Part shown: positions 49,498 to 59,882 of the stretch, piece by piece
Layout: each line of letters opens with the position of its first letter
Position numbering within the stretch: the stretch's first letter is position 1
Assembly (NCBI GenBank): GCA_013398175.1
Contig: VZRZ01005138.1
Span: forward strand, 831,817-895,816
DNA length: 64,000 nucleotides
From: Climacteris rufus
Lineage: Eukaryota > Chordata > Aves > Passeriformes > Climacteridae
Reading direction: 5' to 3'
The notes under the pieces: generated by a model
What the model saw: the letters and a program-made list of their open reading frames with translations, nothing else
Database searches by the model: none
Told to the model about the DNA's origin: nothing
Position numbers and translations under genes: made by a program

Positions 49498-50571
49498 TGT
49501 CGTGGTTTAGTCCAGGCTGAACGCCAAAGCTTCCACGAAAACCGCTCTCTCTCCCCTCTGCAGCTGTACAGGGGGGAGGAATTTTTACCAAGCTGAGAAA
49601 AGGATACTGTGAGAAAAGAACCTTCTAATTAAAGCAGGCTAAAACAGGCTCAAAACTTAAAAGTGATCAAGTAAATTTATTACAGAGTTAAAGGAGTAAG
49701 CAAAACATTCTCTTAAAACACTCTTTCTCTTCCTGCCCCCCTGCCCGCCCAACAGCCCTCCCTCCTTCCCTTAGAAAGTAAGGAGAAACAGGGTTTTTTT
49801 TCTAGTCAGTTCATTCCTCAGATGTTTTCTCTTCTTGGCAAAATGTCTGGAGGGGAGGCAATTTCTCTTCTTCCCTTCTCACAAGGACTGTGAAAAATTT
49901 TGCACAAGTTATTTTCTCCCTCTTGGCAAGCAGCCCGCCCGGTCACTGCTGCTTGCTCCTTCTCCCAAGGCCAGGCTGGTCCAAACTTAGGGTGAGAGTA
50001 AAACAAGGCTTTAACACAAATGACTCCCTTCAGTTCCCAGGAGCAAAGGCCTCGTTATTCGCATCAATTCCCACCAGACCAAAAGTCCCTTCTGTAGGAG
50101 TTCATCCCCTCCTGCTCTGTTGTGGAGTGGATCTTGGCTCCTTCATGGACCCTCAGGGTGCAGGGGAACACTGCATTGGTACAGTCCCTACAGGCTGTGG
50201 AGATGTCAGCTCTGATGTTTGAAGCACCTCCTCCTCCCTCCTTCTTCTTCTTGGCTGACTTTGCTGGTGTCCGTATCTGTTGTTTCTTTTACATGCCGTA
50301 CTCCTTCTCCCCTGCATATCTACAACTACATAACTACATCTAAATGGCATGCACGTGCGTCCTATTGTGTCTCCTTCTTAAATATGTTGTCACAGAGGCG
50401 TTACCTTCTACTCTAATTGGCCCAGCTGTGGCTTGCACCACATCCATCTTCAGGAGCCATCAGGGATAGGCCCTGGCTGGACAGTTGTGGAAGCTTCTGG
50501 CAGCTTTTTACAGGAGCCATCTTTCTGGCCCCTACCACGCCCAAAAAGCCAGACCCTGTCAAACAACCACA
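49498..50571 (-). mobile_element. Solo LTR of an avian endogenous retrovirus, about 1.07 kb
   Basis: One terminal read is TGTCGTGGTTTAGTCCAGGC (plus strand from 49498), the reverse complement of the ...TAAACCACGACA end of passerine ERV LTRs. The other end is ACAACCACA at 50571. The terminal inverted TG...CA is therefore present, though the distal copy has diverged. The flanks are GGATG (49493-49497) and GGACG (50572-50576), a 5-bp target duplication with one mismatch; that length would suit an ERVL-type element. Sense is probably minus: a CCAAT box lies at 50416-50420, a TATTTAA-like TATA box near 50378-50385, and AATAAA at 49676-49681 ahead of the ending GCGTTCAGCCTGGACTAAAC. No internal gag, pol or env sequence flanks it, so it is a recombined solo LTR. 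It could instead belong to another ERV class. Confidence 0.8.
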
Positions 50572-50602
50572 GGACGCTTTTAGCATTCTAAGCAGATGAG
50601 AG

Positions 50603-50622
50603 TTTCTTTCCTTTGAAAGAAA
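50603..50622. repeat. Perfect 8-bp inverted repeat, 4-nt loop, just outside the LTR
   Basis: TTTCTTTC-CTTT-GAAAGAAA lies 27 bp beyond the target duplication of the LTR. The arms are homopurine/homopyrimidine. It is probably unrelated to the insertion. Confidence 0.85.
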
Positions 50623-51043
50623 GCGATGTTCTAGTACTAGAAGCCAGAAAAAAGAAGATGCGCTAGACAAAACACCACTGTAAGGAGTCAGATGAGCAGT
50701 CTGCCTGTGTAGGCAGTAAGGAAATAACATTAGTCAAAAATCACACAATTAAAAAGGCATCAATTCCATTATGACCTTTTACTCTTCACTTTTCTCAGTG
50801 TGGTTTTCTTTAAAATACAAGAGTCCTGTATTCAAGATCAAAGGATGCACACTGAACATAAAATGCATTCTGCAGATTATACGTAGAACAATCGCATGTC
50901 AAAACTGACTAGAACGGCACCTGGCAGGATAAACTATGTACAGATTACTTATTATTGTGGGTAGCAAGCATCTTTACAAAATTATTTCTCTTTTGATTTT
51001 TGAACTGGTTCACAAATAACAGCTGTTGAAAATGTCAGTTACT

Positions 51044-51320
51044 GGGAGGGGCGGGTAATACAAATGTGAATGTGAGCTTTGGGGAGGAGGGGAGGGTGCC
51101 ATGAATATGCCAGTCCAGACTTTCTCTTATAATAATACCATCTTCCAAGCACTCTGTCGACTAAAGTGCACCAGGCTGCCATTAATCCCACTTATCACCA
51201 TGACAGCTCAGTAATTACACTCCTGCTATATCTAGGTACTGTAAGGTACTGTAGTCCTAATAAAACCTCAAGCACTGTGTTGAATGCATGCTGGTGAGGT
51301 GTTTTATTAAACTTGGGGGG
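51044..51320. promoter_or_regulatory. Candidate intronic regulatory element: Sp1/KLF-type G-rich box plus homeodomain/MEIS motifs
   Basis: GGGAGGGGCGGG (51044-51055) is an Sp1/KLF-like GC box. GGGGAGGAGGGGAGGG (51081-51096) adds further G runs, giving potential for a G-quadruplex on the plus strand. Within the next 125 bp lie TAATCCC (51183-51189, OTX/PITX-type), TTATC (a GATA site on the other strand, near 51192), TGACAGCT (51201-51208, MEIS/TGIF-type) and TAATTA (51212-51217, homeodomain). Such clustering is typical of developmental enhancers, but short motifs also arise by chance in AT-rich DNA. Confidence 0.3.
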
Positions 51321-53137
51321 TTGATCATCAAGTGACATTAGTGTTGACCTATTTTTCTATCTGACAATAAATTATTATTTGACCATACCATAATAGGTAT
51401 TACAGAGTGCATTTACTGTATAAAGGAGCAAAGGTATTGGATTTTGGTGAACCAGGCAAAAAGAATATAGCAGAGTCACATACCAGAAAGTTATTACATA
51501 AATTGCTGCAAGTGATTGATCCTTTCAAAAATCACAGGCAAAATACCATCCTTAAGGGAATACACCAACAATTACCATGAGCTTCAATTCCACATGCATA
51601 TACCCCAATGGAGAAACATTAAGTATTAACTTCCTTTTCCTGTAACTGTTCTCCCACTCTGTGAAACCTCACCTCTCATTTTACAAGGTTATTTTATTAC
51701 AATGATTTTGGTTCAAAATAATGTAAATAAATTAGAAAGTTAGGTTAAGTCTTTCTAATTCACCTGTTAGCTCCTGGAAAATTAAATTAAGAGATACATC
51801 CTCACTACTAAAAAAAAACTCAGACAACATTCTGGACTACATATGGACCTGCACTAATCTGGGAGTACATATCACAGCATTTCTTAGTGAAAATACAGGA
51901 AAAACCCTACCAAGTATCAGAAAGCACCCTACATTATGAATTTTCCTCCTATTTGTTCATGGAACAGCATCTCCTTTAGAAACATATAGGCTGTGTTGAA
52001 TCTTAAAAGACACCACATTCACTTCATATGCATATTGATTTCCATATAAAAGGCAACACCATAGTCTTTGCACTGCAAAAGAGAAAAGGAAGCCATAGCC
52101 AAGACTAATTTTCACTTAATAGCTTTCATTGTATAGTTGTTGAAATATTACTCAATATTTTATTTTAAAGTATCTGACCAAGTCTCATTTATAGGTCTAG
52201 ACCAGCTCTGCTGGTCTTTGCTTCTAAACAAAGAAGGGCAATTTAGTTGTATTGTTACCTAAAAATGCAGTGAACAATTGTCTATATAACTGGCAATAAC
52301 ATCACCTAAATCACACATATGATGAAAGGCTGCGGGTGAAACAGATAATCTGGAGTAATATTCCACAACGAATTATTGCTGATAACCCATCAAATCTTCA
52401 TGTATCACAAAACAGACCAAATAACCTTTATTATGGTTACTGTTGGCAGAAGTTTAGAAGCAAATTGAATACTAATTCATTTATGGAGGTTTCTGCAGGA
52501 CATAAACAGTCATTTTGAAAAAAGGCTTCCAGCTCTGTATTTGTAGAAATTTCTAAAACGTTATCCACTGCTCAGAGAATAGATACACAGAACAGTTTCA
52601 CACAGTTCTCATAACGATGTACTGTATGTACTTCCTGAGGCTTTGGTCAATTAATTTTCAGAGAATGGTAGAGGTAATTCCACCCTATGAATAAGAGGCC
52701 AGTTTGAACTGAGACCCAACTCTAAACCAGTCAAGGCTCTTCTTGGTTCCAAGTCCCTTGGACAACTCTAAATACTGAGCTGGGGAGGGTAAGCACTGAA
52801 ATAAGAAAGCTGCAGGTCAGGAAGAAATTAATCTATAATTTTCAAATAAATCTAAATCCCAAGTTGAATACCCATTGCCTTTGATGGCAAGTGAAGAGCA
52901 TTACATAGGTTTTTCTCTTGAAGTTCAATCCTTTAACCACTGATGGCTAATCTTGTAGAACTTTGTCTTTCTTCTCCCTGTTTGGTCTTTCTGTACTTAA
53001 ATAGGGTCAATGACAAACTGAAACAGAGATGTGGACATATGTACAATCATTTAAAAAAGATAAGAGATGTCAGGATAAAGATCCACTACTTAAATAGTAA
53101 GACATTGGTGAAAACCTACTGTTGGCAGCTGTAAAAC

Positions 53138-53288
53138 AAAAGAAAAAAGAGAGAGGAGAGAGGAGAGAGGAGAGAGGAGAGAGGAGAGAGGAGAAGAGGA
53201 AAAAAGAAAAAAGAAAAAAGAAAAAAGAAAAAAGAAAAAAAAAGAAAAAAGAAAAAAAAAAAGAAAAAAAGAAAAAGAAAAAAGAAAA
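53138..53288 (+). repeat. 151-bp uninterrupted polypurine tract: (GGAGAGA)n then (GAAAAAA)n
   Basis: Every base on the plus strand from 53138 to 53288 is A or G. The first part is a heptamer array of the GAGAGAG/G type at about 53148-53195. The second is an array of G followed by five to nine A at about 53196-53288. The complementary strand is pure pyrimidine. The tract gives long frames of Lys/Glu/Arg or Phe/Ser repeats on the two strands; these are products of composition and not proteins. A run this long can adopt triplex H-DNA and is likely to vary in length. Confidence 0.95.
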
Positions 53289-56200
53289 CAGAAAAAAGAA
53301 CAAACCAAACACTTGCTGCCATTATTTTCCTAAAACAAACAAACAACAACAAAAAAAACAAACACACATACCCAAAACTAACATTCACACAGAAAAATCC
53401 TACATCCTTTTCTCTTTGTGTTCCTTACATTTCACAATGGATAGGAGACAAAGATTATTAACAGGGAGATGTTATGCCAGATTTAAATACCAAAATACCA
53501 TAACAGCTGATACATGGGTTTGACAAGTACCAAAGACAAATGATACCTACAGGAATATTCAAAGTCAAGAAACAGAAAAAGGAATTCTCACATGCAAGGC
53601 TGAGAACTCTGTTGTACATGTGCAAAATGGCAAAGACAACAAAAATAATCTTTAATTAGAATCAACTACAACATGATTTTGGACTATAGGAGAAACGGAT
53701 TTAATTGCCAAAAAACCCTCTTAACACAAAGGACACCAGAAACTGTACAAAACACAGCAATACAGACAGATAGATATCCTGGTCATGGATATGTAATACT
53801 GGGTGAAAGGCTGCAGTCTTTTAGGTAACATTGCAAAACGATATGTGAAAAATTCTGTTTGTGAGAAATGCCCAGCCTGCTAGCAATGTACAAATAAAAA
53901 ACAAACCCTTCAGTATCATGTAAATTGGCAATACTAGTTCATATCTAAAGAAAGGAGGAATGACCCCCACATTGTCACTTCAGTCTTTGGAAGTCAGCCT
54001 CTTCAGTCACCTGGAAGTCCTGTAAGCCTTCTGCAGATCCAGAAAAAATTGGCATTACTTCTCTGTCAGTAAGTTCACATGACCAGAGGAAACAAATTTT
54101 AAATAGAGGCACTCTACAGGATTAGAGACAGACATGACAGTGCTGCTGGCAGTTACAGGACGTGTAAGGGAGGTGCTTTTTATTGAAAAGAAGAAATGAT
54201 CAGAGTTGAAAGTTAGTCTTCAGACACAAAAACCTCCTACCCTAGTGCAGAATAACAGCACTTACAGACAAGGTTATTTTTGGACACTTAAGAGGTAGTG
54301 AATCATATGGACATAGGCTCCAAATCATGCTATTCATCAATGCCTCATCTTTCTCTTTTCTTCTTTGGCTCTCTACACAGCCATAATTCTTTTCTCATCT
54401 ACTTCTAAATCCCCTTTGAGTGCAGGAACTCTCCTCTCCTCTTTGCTTCTGCTTGGCTGTATTCCTGTTTTGCGTAGTATTTTTTCCCCACTCATCTGAA
54501 ACTTTTTTACTTCTCTGTCCTATAATTTTTTTATCATCTTTCATCATAACTTTATGTTAATGGACAATGTTGATACCATAAAAAAAAAACAAGTCCCTGT
54601 CTGCCATGAGATATCTATGACAGTGGTGTAGGAGAGTGTGCGCCAGACAGTTTTTAGTCCATATTCTGAGTTTTAGCCAACTACCACCCAGCCCTTCAGA
54701 GCCTCCATTTTTGCACTAAAACTGTCACTGCCTAATGCCATCTCTCCTGCATACACACGACGGTGCTATCTCAGTCTGTGATCAGACGCACAAAGGGAGG
54801 CTAGCAGAGGAAACGCAGGTTGGTGGGATTTCCTCAACCTCTTGCTGAACAGTGGGAACACAGTCGCGCTCTGTCCACGCTGCACCGCAGGGAGCAGGTG
54901 GCTCCAAGTCAGTCCATGGGAAATTATATTCTCCTTAAATTCTTCCTGTCATTTTACTGGGACACAGATTTTTTTCACTGAACATTTTGCCATATAACCT
55001 AAAAGATTGCTGCCTTTCACCCACTTCATTTTATGTAACTTCTATATCATTACTTTAATCGTATTTCTCCAATTTATAATGTTGCTGAACAAAGCTGTTA
55101 TATAAATTAGTGATCAAAAATAGAAAACAGTTCAGCTTCAGAATACTGTAGCACAAAGCATGTACATCAGCTGACGCCAAATCAGAAAAACTGGACCATC
55201 CTTTTGACATAACAGAAATCAAAATTATTTTTTAATATATAACGAAAATAATTTCAACAATCTCATGCTTTCTCAGACTCAATCTGTGAAGAAGCAAATC
55301 AAATAAATAGTAGCCATTTCTATTAGCAACTTTGCTACATGCAGTTCATATCAAATCAATATCATAAGTAAAAATATATTTATTTTAAGATCACCAGACA
55401 CCTTTCACTACCTTCTTCATTCCCCCACAGACTACCTCTTCTGTGGAGTTTTAGTAGGGCAATTTATTTACAGCATCTTTAAGTCTATGCTTTGTTTTTA
55501 CAACCCATTTGTTACATATTGCTCTACAATATTCAGAGTTCTTTGGCTTCAAAACTAAGGTTATGATAATGTCTCACAAAAAATATTGACATGGTGCAGG
55601 AATACAATGCTCTCAGATTGTACAATGGCACGAAGTCCAGTGAGTGGACATATTTGCTCTTCCTCTTTGGTGGCAGATCTTAAATAGGATATGTTAACCA
55701 TACAGTTCCTGACAACTATGTGCAGAGTCACGTTCCACACAGCCCCCCTGCCTCAAACCCCTCCACATGCTTTTACCTGTAGCAATTATTCCACCTCAGC
55801 CTCTATAACTTAAGACACAACTGAACCTCTGATTCTTCATTTGCATGCTATCTCTCACTTTTATGTATCTTCTTTCAACCTTTTTTTTAAAAAAAACAAC
55901 CTTCTATGGATTACTCAAGTGTCTTGCTTTGTTGCAAACATTTCCAGCTAGGCTGAGGAAGTTTAAAAACAATCCTGTAAGAACTCTCCACAAAACTACA
56001 GTTTACATAATGCTATATAATACACTGAACGTTACCAGATGTGTTTAAACTGAAAAGTCAACAAATTTGGTCCTTGATTTTCTCTGTTGATATACTGTGT
56101 TAGAATTCAAACTCAATCTCATGCCTACTCCATAGTCTAACTGCTCCCAACAAGTGCTTGGCTAATAAGTCACCACCATTCTCTGAAAAATTATTTTGCA

Positions 56201-56628
56201 AACTCCTTTCACCAGGACTTAGTACATAAGTACAAAGACTGATGCTTTGTATAATGAAAGAAAAGGGTATTTGGGAATCTGGGTCTTTGAATGTAGTTAT
56301 TTAAAATTAATGTAGAAGGAAATAAAGTTGAATTTAGTAATGTACAAAAGTATGACACATTTTCAGAAGAAAGGTTACTTAGCTAGAGTTTCATTTTCAG
56401 CTTTATCTTTATACCCAACACCACTGGCCAAACACTTGGAAGAAAACTTATAGACACTTAGAGAAAAGCAGACACTGCAACTCAAAATCTGTACCAAAGA
56501 ACCTGAGGGTCACCTTTACTTGTACGTAAGAAATCCATTCTATAATCCGGATGGGTATCTATTTTTCATGCTTCAAACAAACCTGTATCTTCTGAGTAAA
56601 GGCTGTATTGAGCAGACCATTTTATTAC

Positions 56629-56760
56629 AGAATCATCTGAGTTGGAAGGGACTCAGAAGGATCAAGTCCAACTCTTAAGTGAATGGCCCATATGAGAACT
56701 AAACCTGCGACCTTGGCGTTACCGGCACCATGCTCTGACCACCTGAGCTCATCTCTATCC
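56629..56760 (-). mobile_element. tRNA-Ile-derived SINE with CR1 tail (TguSINE1-like), copy 2
   Basis: This is the second copy of the family at about 8.3 kb and is better preserved in its head. On the minus strand it reads GATGAGCTCAGGTGGTCAGA (box A), GCCGGTAACGCCAAGGTCGC (anticodon arm and variable region of tRNA-Ile), GCAGGTTTAGTTCTC (box B region) and GGGCCA. Then come CACTTAAGAGTTGGACTTGA and the CR1 tail GAGTCCCTTCCAACTCAG, ending ATGATTCTGT. The two copies share the same head-tail junction, which shows that this is a family and not a chance fusion. It lies in intron 3 in the same orientation as the gene. It cannot act as a tRNA because the acceptor stem is not complete. Confidence 0.85.
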
Positions 56761-58852
56761 CATTCACTTCAGAACCAAAAAACTCTTTTTAAAATTTTAA
56801 ATACAAAAGTTTGAAATATTACACATTTACAGCAATGTTAATTCTAAGCATTGTTCCCTTTTTCTTGTTTCGTATTAAGCATTATGAAATTGCCGTGTTT
56901 TCAAAAGTATAAATCGACACTCAAAATTCATTAAACTGTCCCAAAAAAACTAGATCTACTTATAGGTTTCACTGTTGCCAATGACATATTTTTATTTAAA
57001 CCTTAGCATTTTTAGAGTTACAGAAACCAAATATTTAAAAGTCAATTTGCAACTTCTCTGTTAACACAGATTAAATTTCACACTTCATACTATTTTCTCT
57101 ACATCATAGGAACACAATATAGTTTCCTGCTTATGATAATAAACTTGACAGTACTCATATTATTCCAGTAGTGCAAAAGACACACAAGAAACCCACTTGT
57201 TGAAAAAACACTGATACCATCTATTTAGACGTTGGACTGTGCTCTTCAAGTCCTTGAAAGCAGCACTTTACCTGCCAAACCAGCCACTTGTGGCTCAGAC
57301 ACACCTCGCCTTATGGAGCTTTTTAAATGGGTACGTTTATGTTCACCACAACAGTGATCCCTTTCACATAAGAGACAGCTGTTACACGATGTTCAATATC
57401 CTTTTAATCCTCTATAGACCTTAGACAGAAAGGTTGACAGAACTGACAGTTTTTATTATGGCTTGTCCTGTACACAATAATCTTCTTTTGCCTGGACTAT
57501 TCTCCCAGAAGTGTTACGGATTTTTTTTTTACTTGTATCAAGGATCATTTCTAGGCTTTTTAGGAGATGAGAAATTATTTTTATGTGGCATGATTTTTGT
57601 TCTGTGTAAATTATCTTTCCAAATTATGAAACACCTGTTGTCTGTTTATCTTAATGTCAATGAACCTCCTTTGGGTTCATTTCAAGAAAGATACACTGTA
57701 CAAGTTTAGTTAAAGACATTTTTTCTCCAAAAATACCTTCCTCATCTATGCACATCTTACAAATGCCACTCTGCTCAATATATCATTAATATCAGGAGCA
57801 CACATTTATTTGCACTGAAAACATTTATTAAATTAAAAATAACATGTATAAACAATCTATGATACAGTATAACCTAACTAAAATGCATTAATCAAAAATT
57901 TAAGAAAATGTTCTCAATTCAAAACTACAGACCCAGAAGAAATGGATTTCCTCACTACAGCACCACAATGTCTTGCAATTTAGGCATGCCAGCAATTCTA
58001 CCACAATTAACAGGAAGAGTGATTTAAACGAAGAACTTTTGTGGAGAGTTAGTCTTGGGAAAGGCAGTACTAGCACAATAAGCTAAAGCTCCCCTTTTTA
58101 GGATCCGAGCACCAAAGATTCCACTGGCTCTCTTCTTACCATCACCCTGCAATTATCAACTGCTCTATGGGAGGCTGATCTAGAACCTGCCTCTTACAAG
58201 GCAGGCTGCACTGCTCTCTGCACAAGATGCATTCCCAACATTTCCAAACTCTACATGCTATTATCAAGGCATAGGAATGTGGGAGAGGGCAAAAGAACAA
58301 GAGGTTTGTTAGCTTTGCTGTTGGTGTCACCTGAACATTTGGCCCTACATTGAGAATACTCTGGAAGCAGACAAAAGAACAAACTAAGTAATTGAATTTT
58401 GGATTAAAAATAGAAACTTCAATTAAAAATTTCAAAATAAAAACTTCCAATTTTCCTTGTTTTCAGACTTCCAGAAACAAAAAAGAAATGTCAGTTTTGG
58501 CTGCTACCACATTTTAGAATTGGAGAAAATTAAGAGGTGAGTCACCTTTCCACTGTGAACCTGATAAAGATGCTTATTCCAGTGGAGGAGATAAGTCATT
58601 GATTCCAGTTGACAACCTTATTCAAGGTTTAAAATTTGGAAAAAAGCCAGCGTTTCTTTTGTAAATAAAGCTCAGTCCTTCCAGACAGTGAACACTCTAG
58701 TTCTTTAAATTCTGCTTTAATATATGTAGTCCCCCATGGGACTCAGTCAGACCATTCAACTGTTTTCAATGAAAACGCTTAAGGAATTTCTTAAGTCACC
58801 CTCATGCAAGTCTTTCAGAAGCGAGTTCCCAGCATTCCAGTGTCCTCACTCT

Positions 58853-58884
58853 TTTCCTCACCTTAAAATTTCCTCACCTTAAAA
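58853..58884 (+). repeat. Exact 16-bp tandem duplication
   Basis: TTTCCTCACCTTAAAA occurs twice head to tail with no mismatch (58853-58868 and 58869-58884), which suggests a recent slippage or duplication event. Confidence 0.95.
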
Positions 58885-59737
58885 TTGCTGCAACTACATA
58901 TTTGTCAACCATGTGCCACTACTCCTGTCTTTTTCCTGAGAGGAAATACTGATTTGGAAACTGCGAGAATTCAACAGAGGATTCTATGATTTAATATTTT
59001 GTCTAGAAATTGCATGTGTACAAGCACCGCCTTTCATTCTCTTTTTGAAATAAAGAGGTTTGTCTAAGATACCTTAATAAATAACTGTACTGTAAATTGT
59101 TAATATGCTCAGTCACCAAGACCCAGAAAACAGGAAATCTGCCTGGTATTTTGGTTCTGATTTTCTACACTGCAAATAATTGACACATTTTTTAGTCATA
59201 GGAAAATAATGTAACCCTGTTCATAATACATAAGCTTTTTTTTTTTAAGTGCTATTTTCTTGTATACTTTGACGTTTAAAATAATTATTTGGCTTTGCTT
59301 TTCTACATTAAATTTACTCAAAAAGATTCAAAACCCCTCAGCAAATGAAAAGAGTTTTATAACACAATTAGAGAAATCACAGAAGGAAACTAGAGAGGTC
59401 AGCACAGAGTAAAGACAAATCCTGAACATATTACACTAAGAATCAATGTTGTATTCTTTATAGTTTGTGTTTCAAGATATAAGTAACATTTCAGTAGTAG
59501 ATAGTTGAAAATTAAGTCCTAATTGTTTGCAAGAGGTAAATACACTAACTCATTAAGACTAAATGATGGGTCTTGTATGCGCTATATCCAGATTTTGCTA
59601 AAACCACCTACACCAAAAAAAATTTTATAACATTCACACATTCACAGTATGATAATGTGAACAAATGACAGAGCTGAAAGTCACCATCCAGACTTTACAT
59701 TATATTAAACCAATACATACCTTAAAAACAAAAAGTT

Positions 59738-59882
59738 TCCCTCCACCAAAAAAACCCAAAGGAAAACAAAAACAAAACAACCCCCTCAAAAAAACCTAAA
59801 AACAAACAAACAAACAAACCAACCCCAAAAACAAAAACTTAAAAAAAAAAATCAACAAAACAAACTAACAAAACAAAAAGAC
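59738..59882 (+). repeat. A/C-rich low-complexity region
   Basis: About 145 bp made almost entirely of A and C, with imperfect AAAC, AAACAA and CAAACAAACAAACAAACC units (the regular (CAAA)n part is near 59801-59825). It looks like a decayed A-rich tail plus AAAC microsatellite. No transposon body adjoins it that I can recognise. Confidence 0.85.

Noticed and set aside
49498..50571. Endogenous retrovirus with genes
   Set aside because: Only LTR sequence is present. Frames inside it are not retroviral proteins, and no gag, pol or env lies on either side.
53122..53523. 133-codon Lys/Glu/Arg-rich open frame, and Phe/Ser-rich frames on the other strand
   Set aside because: These come from the polypurine tract, which cannot encode stops in most frames. 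There is no coding evidence outside the repeat.
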